The translations under genes were made by a program, and so were the position numbers. Under the pieces are notes generated by a model, which saw nothing but the letters and a program-made list of their open reading frames with translations, made no database searches and was not told where the DNA came from. A DNA stretch of 14,366 nucleotides, taken from positions 1 through 14,366 of the forward strand of contig CANGMW010000030.1 of the NCBI GenBank assembly GCA_947454695.1. The letters run 5' to 3'. Of this stretch, positions 1 through 6,188 are shown one piece after another. Each line of letters starts with the position of its first letter. The first letter of the stretch is position 1. The DNA comes from Comamonadaceae bacterium. Its GTDB lineage: Bacteria; Pseudomonadota; Gammaproteobacteria; Burkholderiales; Burkholderiaceae_C.

Positions 1-633
1 GCGAGCAAGTGGTGGTGCAGGCGGCGTTGCGACTTTGGAATTTTGACCTGCAAGGGCAACTGCAGATGCGGCACTGGCTGAAGCGACACTCGGTACCACC
101 GGTGCGCTGCTAACAGCGCTGGCGGGGTTGCTTGCACTGAGTGGCGCTGGATGACGCTCATTACCCGGCACCGCGCTGAACATGGGTGGCGCGACTGCAG
201 CGGTGACTGATTTTCCTAAGTCTTCAAGTACCAACTCGATGCTTTGCCGGTCACGACCCATTCTGACTTGCTGGCGCACAGCTTGCGTGAAACGCAGCAT
301 CAAGCGCCGACCATTGGGGCTTCGGTTATCAGGCTCATCCAATAAGGTGAACGGGGGCAGACCTGGCACACCTCGAATGAGCCGCTCGGTTTTAGCCAGC
401 GCTGCGGTGTCGTTGTTTGCCAAGTAGTTGTAGTAGATTTGAACGAGGTCGCCTGAGCGAACATTCACCGCGCGGATCAATTGCACTGAACCGACGAAAT
501 GAAACTGCACGACGGCGTTGCCACTCTCACGGCGAATCTCAATGTCGTCAATCACCTGGGCGTGGGCTACAGAAAAAGCGGCAGCCTGCGCCATGAAAAT
601 GGTCAGCCAGAATGTGCGCGGGTAATTCATCAT
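1..633 (-). CDS. Exported protein, N-terminal part (AMIN-like domain?), runs off left edge
   Basis: An open frame of 211 codons without a stop runs from ATG at 633 to the left window edge, so the C-terminus is missing. Residues 1 to about 25 form a signal peptide ending in a plausible AHA|Q cleavage site. Residues about 26-140 alternate beta-like stretches (IEIRRESGNAVVQFHFVG, GDLVQIYYNYL, RRLMLRFTQ, QSIELVLEDL), which resembles the AMIN-like beta domains found in envelope proteins; this is a pattern impression, not a search result. From about residue 140 it becomes an Ala/Pro/Ser-rich linker, which often precedes a further domain such as TPR or SPOR. The start overlaps the stop of the upstream multihaem cytochrome as ATGA, with no good Shine-Dalgarno, so translational coupling is likely; a second ATG follows immediately at 630. 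Position in the operon suggests a role in assembling or anchoring the cytochrome system. The function is not recognised. Confidence 0.8.
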   Translation of the reverse strand, partial: MMNYPRTFWLTIFMAQAAAFSVAHAQVIDDIEIRRESGNAVVQFHFVGSVQLIRAVNVRSGDLVQIYYNYLANNDTAALAKTERLIRGVPGLPPFTLLDEPDNRSPNGRRLMLRFTQAVRQQVRMGRDRQSIELVLEDLGKSVTAAVAPPMFSAVPGNERHPAPLSASNPASAVSSAPVVPSVASASAASAVALAGQNSKVATPPAPPLAR

Positions 634-2597
634 TGCCAAGTTTTGTAAGTGGAGCCCGTGTTGCCGAGCGGGCGGTGGCAGCCGGATTGCGAGCAGTCGG
701 TCTTCACGCTGCTGCCGCCCCGGTGGTTGAGGGCTTTTTTCTGCATCGAGCCCAAATAGCTGGTGCCGCTGGCGTGGCAGGCGGTACACATACCGGCCCC
801 ACTGCCCATGCTGTTGTTGTGGTTCATACGCTGCGACGTCCAGCTGGAGGTGCTGGTGTGGCAGGCATTGCATTCCAGCGTGCTGCCGTTGAGCAGTTGT
901 GTGACGGGAATGTGGTTGCCGGGCTTGGTGGTCAAGCCATACAGCGCGGAGCCGTGACACGAGGAGCAGTTGGCCGGTGTGCTCACTTTGCTGTGGTATT
1001 TGCCGGGAAACCAGGCCGTGGTGCTGTGGCAGCTGATGCAGTTCAGCGTGGTCGGAATGTGGTTGCTGACCTTACCTGTGGCTGTGCTGCCGTTATGGCA
1101 ATTGCTGCACACGGTGGCGGTCGTGAACTGCGTATGGTCGGGTTTATTGGATGCACTCCAAGTGACAGTGGTTTTATGACAGCTTTCGCAGTTGCTTTGT
1201 ATGCCCGAATGCGTGCTGGTGTTAGGTCGGCTGGTGAGCCCGTACTGGCTGCTCAAGTGGCAGGTGGCGCATTGGGTGGTGACCGTTACGTTGTTGTGGA
1301 ATTTCCCCGGGAACCAGGACGCATAGCCACCTTTGTGGCAGGTGTCGCAATTGGCGCTGGCGGAACTGGCGACCTGCTGGTAGGGGATGTGGTTGCTGGT
1401 CTTGCCATCCGCAGGCGGGTAAGCGCCACTGTGGCAGGTGCTGCACTGGTTGCTCACGACAGTCTGCGTGTGGTTCCACTTGGTGGGTTTCCAGCCCGTC
1501 GTGTTGTGGCAACTGAAGCAGTTCAATGCGGTGGGGATGTGACTGACCGATTTGCCAGTGGCGGATGAGCCGTTGTGGCAGTTGCTGCAGACGGTGGCGC
1601 TGGTGAACAAGCTATGGTCAGGTTTGGCGTTGGCCGCCCAGGTCACGGTGGTTTGATGGCAGCTTTCACAGTTGCTTTGAATGCCCGAATGCGTGCTGGT
1701 GTTAGGCCGGCTGGTGAGCCCGTACTGGCTGCTCAAGTGGCAGGTGGCGCATTGGGTGGTGACCGTTACGTTGTTGTGGAATTTCCCCGGGAACCAGGAC
1801 GCATAGCCGCCTTTGTGGCAGGTGTCGCAATTGGCGCTGGCGGAACTGGCGACCTGCTGGTAGGGGATGTGGTTGCTGGTCTTGCCATCCGCAGGCGGGT
1901 AAGCACCACTGTGGCAGGTGCTGCACTGGTTGGTCACGACAGACTGCGTGTGGTTCCATTGCGTGGGCTTCCAAGCGGTGGTGCTGTGGCAACTGGTGCA
2001 GTTCAAGGCCGTGGGAATGTGGCTGACCGATTTGCCGGTGGCCGAGGCGCCGTTATGGCAGTTGCTGCACACGGTCGCGCTCGTGAATTGGCTGTGGTCC
2101 ATGCTGGTGGCCGGCAGCCAGCCCGAGGTGCGGTGGCAGGTGCTGCAAGAGGCGGTGGTGGGGATATGGCCCGGCGGTTTTCCGGTGGCGTTGACGGTGT
2201 TGTGACAATTTGCGCAGGTGCTGGGGGTGGCGCCCAAGTGGTTGAATTTCGCGCCTGTGAACGACACCGTGCTGTGGCAGCTGTCACACGACAATGCGGT
2301 GCTGAAGTGCTGCTGCGGTTTGACCACGTTGTTCATCGCCAGTCGCGCGCCTGGGGTATGGCAGCTGGCACAGTCGCGTGGCGTGCCTTTAAAGACGCCG
2401 TTGACATGGCAATCGGCACATTGTTGTGGCAGGTGCGCCCCCAGCAGCGGAAAACCCGTGTTGGTGTGGTTGAAGGTTCGGGTGCTGGGCTGCGCCCACA
2501 GCGAATTGCTCGCCAGGAAAAACGCTGCAAAGAGGACCAACACCGTGAGCCTATCCACTCCAGATTTGCGCAGATGCCATAAGTTGGGGATGTTCAT
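630..2597 (-). CDS. Exported multihaem cytochrome c, 23 predicted haem sites
   Basis: This 655-residue exported c-type cytochrome should carry a long chain of haems for electron transfer outside the cytoplasm. Residues 1 to about 36 are a signal peptide (hydrophobic core LTVLVLFAAFFLAS, cleavage near LWA|Q); no lipobox Cys is present. I count 22 CXXCH motifs from residue 60 onward and a final CX4CH (CSQSGCH) 14 residues before the end. The protein is rich in Ser, Thr and Asn and poor in charged residues, unlike its lysine-rich neighbour. It contains two near-identical 160-residue units of six haems each, then a shortened third unit. The frame is open 48 codons further upstream, but ATG 2597 is chosen: it begins the signal peptide, has AAGGG eight bases upstream, and sits four bases after the preceding cytochrome's stop. 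The name 'cytochrome c3 family / CXXCH protein' fits; substrate and final location are inferred only. Confidence 0.93.
   Translation of the reverse strand: MNIPNLWHLRKSGVDRLTVLVLFAAFFLASNSLWAQPSTRTFNHTNTGFPLLGAHLPQQCADCHVNGVFKGTPRDCASCHTPGARLAMNNVVKPQQHFSTALSCDSCHSTVSFTGAKFNHLGATPSTCANCHNTVNATGKPPGHIPTTASCSTCHRTSGWLPATSMDHSQFTSATVCSNCHNGASATGKSVSHIPTALNCTSCHSTTAWKPTQWNHTQSVVTNQCSTCHSGAYPPADGKTSNHIPYQQVASSASANCDTCHKGGYASWFPGKFHNNVTVTTQCATCHLSSQYGLTSRPNTSTHSGIQSNCESCHQTTVTWAANAKPDHSLFTSATVCSNCHNGSSATGKSVSHIPTALNCFSCHNTTGWKPTKWNHTQTVVSNQCSTCHSGAYPPADGKTSNHIPYQQVASSASANCDTCHKGGYASWFPGKFHNNVTVTTQCATCHLSSQYGLTSRPNTSTHSGIQSNCESCHKTTVTWSASNKPDHTQFTTATVCSNCHNGSTATGKVSNHIPTTLNCISCHSTTAWFPGKYHSKVSTPANCSSCHGSALYGLTTKPGNHIPVTQLLNGSTLECNACHTSTSSWTSQRMNHNNSMGSGAGMCTACHASGTSYLGSMQKKALNHRGGSSVKTDCSQSGCHRPLGNTGSTYKTWQ
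1201..1452. repeat. Near-identical internal repeat, copy B
   Basis: This 252-base segment matches 1681-1932 at an exact offset of 480 bases, with only three differences (1227/1707, 1329/1809, 1425/1905). All three are silent, since the encoded peptide is identical in both copies. It encodes the four-haem part of a 160-residue cytochrome unit, from CSTCHSGAYPP to the HSGIQSNCESCH region. Sequence just outside the segment, inside the same unit, has diverged clearly. Confidence 0.95.
1681..1932. repeat. Near-identical internal repeat, copy A
   Basis: This is the partner of 1201-1452, lying in the upstream unit of the same cytochrome gene (the gene reads on the minus strand). The exact 480-base spacing keeps the reading frame and adds or removes six haem sites per unit if the copies recombine. 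Confidence 0.95.
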
Positions 2598-2601
2598 GGT
2601 G

Positions 2602-4440
2602 TCAACCCTTGTCGTTGTGCATCGCAAAGCGACGCTTCGTTTTTTTCCAACCTTCGGTCGTGTGGCATTGCTCACACACCCGTCCAAATTGGCCGTCATG
2701 CACATCTGCCTCCCTATGGCAGTTGATGCAGCCCGTGCCAATCGAGCGTGCTGCTTTTCCGCTTGGGGCCGGTGCCTTGTGACAGCTTTCGCACTTCACT
2801 TTTCTATGTAGACCCTCCAGCTTGTAAGAAGTTTTCAAGTCATGGTCGAACTTCCAGATCGACCAGGCCCGCGCGTTATGGCAACTCTCACAAGCCGTGC
2901 CGAATTTCAGCAAGTGCTTGTCGTCCTTTTTATGACAGCTGAAGCAATCCTTGGCCGCATCTTTGTAACGTGGGGTTGCGTGGCAGGACTTGCAAACGAG
3001 GGAGATGTGCTTGCCCAGCAAAGGAAAGCGCGACAAGCTGTGGTCAAACCGGGTGTCCTTCCAGTTTTTGTCGTTGTGGCATTCGTCGCAGCGTGGCCCC
3101 TGCTGGCCCTCGTGTTTGTCATCCTTTTTGTGGCAGCTCATGCAGTCCGTGGGCGTCTTGCGGTAACTCTTCAAATCCTTGTGGCAAGCATTGCATTTGG
3201 TCACTGGTTCGGCGTGGGCATTGCGCAGTTTGAAGCGGGTTTTGTCGTGCTGGAAAAGTTGGGTGCTGAGCTTCCAGTCGCGTTCCTGGTGGCATTGCTG
3301 GCATTGATCACCCACATCGCCTTCGTGCTTGTCGTCCTTTTTGTGGCAGCCAATGCAGCTGCTGGGCGCCTCCTTGTACAGGGCGCTCTTGTGGCAAGCC
3401 TTGCAATCGGTTTGCAGATGTTTGCCCAAGAGCGGGAAACTGGTTTTTTGGTGGTCAAATTTCGGGGACTCTTTCCAGTTTTTTTCGGTGTGGCAGTTGC
3501 CGCACTCCTTACCCAGTGTCTCCTTGTGCTTGTCATCTTTTTGATGGCAGGCGATGCAGGTTTGGCTCAGTTTGTTGCGGTACAGCGCGCCGGTGTGGCA
3601 GGACACGCACGTGGCGCCGCGGTGTTTACCGCGTAGGGCGTATTTGGTCTCGGTGTCGTGGTTAAAGCTGCTGTCTTTCCAGTTCGTTGCACTGTGGCAG
3701 GTTTCGCACTTGTCGCCATACAGACCCTTGTGACCTTTGCTGTCATCGTCTTTTTTATGACAGGCCACGCAGGTCAGCGGCGCATTGGTGTAGTTGTTGC
3801 CCTTGTGGCATTGCGTGCACTTCACGTCCACATGCTTTTGCGTGAGCGCAAACCGGGTCTTGCTGTGGTCAAAGCGAGCGGGCTTCCACAAATTTTCGCT
3901 GTGGCAGTCCGCGCATTTCGAGCCGAGCTCGCCTTTGTGAACATCGTCTTTGGCATGGCAGGATTTGCATTCCAGAGCGGCATCGCGGTATTTGTGTTGC
4001 GGCTCATGGCATTTCTCGCAGGCAACGGTCTGGTGCTTGCCCCTCAGGCCAAAGTCGGTGAGGTTGTGGTCAAAGGCTTTGGTGTCCAGGTTCACAATTT
4101 TGGCATTGCTGCCTTTGTGGTCGGTGTGGCAACTGCGGCAGTTTTGCGGTTTGCTCTTGCCGTGAAAACCATTTTTGGACTTCACATCCTCACGCACCTC
4201 TTTGTGGCAGTCCATGCACAAGCCATCTTGCGCACCTCGGTCAAATTTCACATGGCACTGTTTGCAGTCGTTGTTCAGTTTGGCGTGACCTTGGATAACT
4301 GTGCCGGGCGAGACGACGGATTCAATACCTTGTGCTTTGGCGCTTGCTGTCCATACGAAGGTGAGGGTCGTCACCCATAGAAGGATTGTCAAACGCACCA
4401 ACGCCCGCTTGGAGCGCCGAGTGACAGGGTTAATAGGCAT
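2602..4440 (-). CDS. Exported lysine-rich multihaem cytochrome c, 24 predicted haem sites
   Basis: This 612-residue exported cytochrome has 24 CXXCH motifs spread evenly from residue 59 to about 589. Residues 1 to about 37 form a signal peptide with a basic N-region and cleavage near AKA|Q. The body repeats a three-haem module of about 60-65 residues: FDH...F-L-GKH...CxxCH...Y...CxxCHKKDDKH-G...CxxCH....WK. The conserved extra His residues (FDH, GKH, DKH) are candidate distal ligands for bis-His haems, as is usual in such families. It is strongly basic through many Lys, which suits a periplasmic carrier, although this is inference. ATG 4440 is preferred to ATG 4455 because it starts a normal signal peptide; it overlaps the upstream membrane-protein gene by 11 bases, so coupling is likely. 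The next cytochrome follows after four bases. No gene symbol can be assigned safely. Confidence 0.92.
   Translation of the reverse strand: MPINPVTRRSKRALVRLTILLWVTTLTFVWTASAKAQGIESVVSPGTVIQGHAKLNNDCKQCHVKFDRGAQDGLCMDCHKEVREDVKSKNGFHGKSKPQNCRSCHTDHKGSNAKIVNLDTKAFDHNLTDFGLRGKHQTVACEKCHEPQHKYRDAALECKSCHAKDDVHKGELGSKCADCHSENLWKPARFDHSKTRFALTQKHVDVKCTQCHKGNNYTNAPLTCVACHKKDDDSKGHKGLYGDKCETCHSATNWKDSSFNHDTETKYALRGKHRGATCVSCHTGALYRNKLSQTCIACHQKDDKHKETLGKECGNCHTEKNWKESPKFDHQKTSFPLLGKHLQTDCKACHKSALYKEAPSSCIGCHKKDDKHEGDVGDQCQQCHQERDWKLSTQLFQHDKTRFKLRNAHAEPVTKCNACHKDLKSYRKTPTDCMSCHKKDDKHEGQQGPRCDECHNDKNWKDTRFDHSLSRFPLLGKHISLVCKSCHATPRYKDAAKDCFSCHKKDDKHLLKFGTACESCHNARAWSIWKFDHDLKTSYKLEGLHRKVKCESCHKAPAPSGKAARSIGTGCINCHREADVHDGQFGRVCEQCHTTEGWKKTKRRFAMHNDKG
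2606..2610 (-). promoter_or_regulatory. Ribosome binding site deciding the start of the 655-aa cytochrome
   Basis: On the minus strand AAGGG lies eight bases before ATG 2597 and is embedded in the last codons of the upstream cytochrome (AAG GGT TGA). It supports the inner start over the 48-codon longer open frame. Confidence 0.7.
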
Positions 4441-5323
4441 GAACCGCCACCACATGCACCACGGCGCTGACCACCATCAGGTACACAAAGGGGATGTGCG
4501 CCACATGCCAAAGTGAAAAAAACCGCTCGTACGCGGTGTACTGCGCTACTCGAACCACTGCCGTGAGGTAACGCCTGACCATGCGTTTGACGGTACGCTC
4601 GCGGCGCGCGTAGTCGCGGGCGGACCAATTCCCATGTGCGGCGAGTTTGCGCAGGGGTTCTTCTAAATTGCGCAGGCATTGACGGTAGACCTGCCACTGC
4701 TGAATGGGTAACCAAACCACGCGTCTGGCATGGGTGAGCCAATCACTGGATGTTTCCAGCTCTTGTGCTTCAAAGGCACGTAATGAAGCTTCGATCTCAG
4801 GTGCAAACGCCAGCCGGGAGCGCACCTCTTCCCGGTCGAACTTGGCCATCACTTGAAGTTCCTGAAAGCTGATCAATTCGCCATGCAGCCCGCGGTTCAC
4901 ACGCGCGTAAATGAAGCGTCCCACCACCCCGCTTAATGCAACGACCACCATGCTCCACAAGGCCACGCCCGCGTTGAGCGACCCAATGTGAAAGGTGGAG
5001 TGCAGCAGAATCAGTAAAGGTCCGCCGATGCCCAGCAGCATGTGAACGAGGAACCACCATTTCACGCGGCCCCAGTTGCGGGCAAAGCGCAGGTGCTTGC
5101 GCAAGGGATAAACGAAGAGCAGCACCAGCATGGTTGCGCCCGCCACCCCTAACCAGTACCCGGTGTCGTCACCGGCCTTGAACAACCCGGCTTTGCTGAG
5201 TTGCCAGACAAACCACACCAATGCGCTGAGCACCAGGTACACCAAGGTGTCGCTGCCCAGCAGGGTGGCAGCTGACTTTTCTTGGTGACGATTCTTAGAC
5301 CGGACTGGGGGAACAACGTGCAT
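4430..5323 (-). CDS. Five-helix membrane protein, candidate di-haem cytochrome b
   Basis: This 297-residue protein has five predicted membrane helices at about 27-48, 57-74, 88-110, 117-140 and 270-295. Helix 3 contains H94 and H108 and helix 5 contains H276 and H290: both are HX13H pairs, the spacing used for two stacked b haems in ferric-reductase-like and other b-type cytochromes. H273 and H295 are also nearby. Basic residues before helix 1, between helices 2 and 3, and in the 125-residue loop (142-268) put the N-terminus and loop in the cytoplasm and the C-terminus in the periplasm. It is the first gene of the group before two large exported cytochromes, so a quinol oxidase or reductase module passing electrons to them is a reasonable inference. 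No flavin or NAD domain is present. ATG 5323 is the only good start before helix 1, although no clear Shine-Dalgarno precedes it. The exact family name is not recognised. Confidence 0.85.
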   Translation of the reverse strand: MHVVPPVRSKNRHQEKSAATLLGSDTLVYLVLSALVWFVWQLSKAGLFKAGDDTGYWLGVAGATMLVLLFVYPLRKHLRFARNWGRVKWWFLVHMLLGIGGPLLILLHSTFHIGSLNAGVALWSMVVVALSGVVGRFIYARVNRGLHGELISFQELQVMAKFDREEVRSRLAFAPEIEASLRAFEAQELETSSDWLTHARRVVWLPIQQWQVYRQCLRNLEEPLRKLAAHGNWSARDYARRERTVKRMVRRYLTAVVRVAQYTAYERFFSLWHVAHIPFVYLMVVSAVVHVVAVHAY

Positions 5324-5351
5324 GACTGGGCTGGATGATGTGAACGACGCA

Positions 5352-5373
5352 TCGCTTAAGCGACTTCGAAGTC
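5352..5373. promoter_or_regulatory. Two adjoining 12-bp perfect palindromes, candidate operator
   Basis: TCGCTTAAGCGA (5352-5363) and GACTTCGAAGTC (5362-5373) are both perfect palindromes sharing two bases. They lie about 30-50 bases upstream of the cytochrome b start and directly after a TATGAT hexamer on the minus strand (5379-5374), which is where a repressor would block transcription. I cannot match them to a known regulator; the regulatory role is inferred. Confidence 0.4.
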
Positions 5374-5379
5374 ATCATA
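5374..5379 (-). promoter_or_regulatory. Possible -10 element for the cytochrome operon
   Basis: TATGAT on the minus strand is one base from the sigma-70 consensus and lies about 50 bases upstream of the first gene of the cytochrome operon. No convincing -35 hexamer is present 16-18 bases upstream, so the promoter may need an activator or may be a chance match. The 183-base gap to ogt (5324-5506) holds no other clear signal beyond the adjoining palindromes. Confidence 0.3.
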
Positions 5380-5506
5380 AAAGTGGCCTCTGCGCCACGC
5401 AGCCCTAGCTGTAAGTGCTTGTAATGGTGAGCGAAACTATTGCGGCTTGTTTCAATTTTGGCAAGATGATCCGCATGCAACCGGGTTGCCGCCTAGCCTT
5501 GGCTAA

Positions 5507-6004
5507 TTAAACCGGCACGCCTTCAAGTTGGAGCAGTGCTTTTTTTCGGTCCAAGCCACCGGCATAGCCGGTGAGCGCGCCGTTGGCGCCCAAAACCCGG
5601 TGACAGGGCACCACCACGCTCCAAGGGTTGCGCCCCACGGCAGCGCCCACCGCTCGCACGGCAGTGGGTTGGCCAATGCCTTGGGCAATGTCGCCATAGC
5701 TGACGGTGCGGCCAGCGGGAATGCGGCGCAATTGTGCCCAGACCCCCTGTTGAAACGTCGTGCCCAAACTGGCGTCCAGCATCAGGCTGAATGTTTGCCG
5801 CTTGCCAGAAAAAAAGTCCTGTAATTCGGAACTGGCTTGTCGGAGCATCGGGTGCTTGGTGTGCATTGGCCACGCTGAGACATCGGGCTCATGACGTTGG
5901 CCGTTGAACCAGATCCCCGCCAGTCCGTGCGAACTGGCCGCCAGGGTGACTTCACCCAACGGCGTCATGAGGGTGCAGCGTACGGTGTCTGGTTTGAATT
6001 GCAT
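5507..6004 (-). CDS. ogt: Methylated-DNA-[protein]-cysteine S-methyltransferase
   Basis: This 165-residue DNA repair protein transfers the alkyl group from O6-alkylguanine (and O4-alkylthymine) to its own cysteine in a single-turnover reaction. The active site VVPCHRV places the acceptor at Cys134. The helix-turn-helix segment SYGDIAQGIGQPTAVRAVG carries the DNA-intercalating Arg, probably R117. The C-terminal GYAGGLDRKKALLQLEG is typical of the family. Length fits a stand-alone Ogt, with no Ada-type regulatory N-domain. The frame is open 33 codons further upstream, but ATG 6004 is preferred because AAAGG lies six bases before it and family alignment begins there. It diverges from the phosphomannomutase gene. 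The gene order gives no link to the cytochrome operon that follows on the same strand. Confidence 0.95.
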   Translation of the reverse strand: MQFKPDTVRCTLMTPLGEVTLAASSHGLAGIWFNGQRHEPDVSAWPMHTKHPMLRQASSELQDFFSGKRQTFSLMLDASLGTTFQQGVWAQLRRIPAGRTVSYGDIAQGIGQPTAVRAVGAAVGRNPWSVVVPCHRVLGANGALTGYAGGLDRKKALLQLEGVPV

Positions 6005-6144
6005 CGGGTGCCTTTCTGGAAAAAAGGGGGTGTAATGCCCGACCGCGATGATACGCTGCAGTCGCCAATTCTTGGTGTGCCAAGCCCGTGTCATGCGGGT
6101 CACTCAGACCGGCCCAAAGCAGGCCAGCCCGCTGTTGTCCGGCC

Positions 6145-6150
6145 TACAAT
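6145..6150 (+). promoter_or_regulatory. Possible -10 element for the phosphomannomutase gene
   Basis: TACAAT lies about 40 bases upstream of the pgm/manB start in the divergent intergenic region 6005-6188. No good -35 is visible at the right distance, so confidence is low. The rest of that region shows the ogt ribosome binding site (6011-6015) and little else. Confidence 0.3.
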
Positions 6151-6188
6151 CAACGAGTTGATCTTCTACAGCGCAAAACAGGTTTTTC

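Noticed and set aside
630..2300. Regular repeats that might suggest a CRISPR array or satellite
   Set aside because: The periodicity follows the reading frame and haem motifs of one protein; there are no short identical repeats with unique spacers.
2598..2741. 48-codon N-terminal extension of the 655-residue cytochrome
   Set aside because: It would overlap the upstream cytochrome, bury the signal peptide and lacks a ribosome binding site, whereas ATG 2597 has AAGGG.
612..4380. Long plus-strand open frames (612-1568, 1575-2582, 2842-3636, 3658-4380) opposite the cytochrome genes
   Set aside because: The complement of repeated TGY-N6-TGY-CAY haem codons reads as Val/Ala-rich stop-free frames; their proteins are low-complexity Val/Ala/Gly with no family features, while the minus frame has 46 CXXCH motifs.
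5477..5505. Small inverted repeats after the ogt stop (GCAACCGGGTTGC and TAGCCTTGGCTA) as a terminator
   Set aside because: Stems are only five or so bases with very short loops, and no T-run follows on the minus strand.
6149..6162. ATCAA-N4-TTGAT dyad upstream of manB, resembling an FNR site
   Set aside because: The half-sites are in the reverse order to the FNR/CRP-type consensus TTGAT-N4-ATCAA, and nothing about the gene suggests oxygen control.
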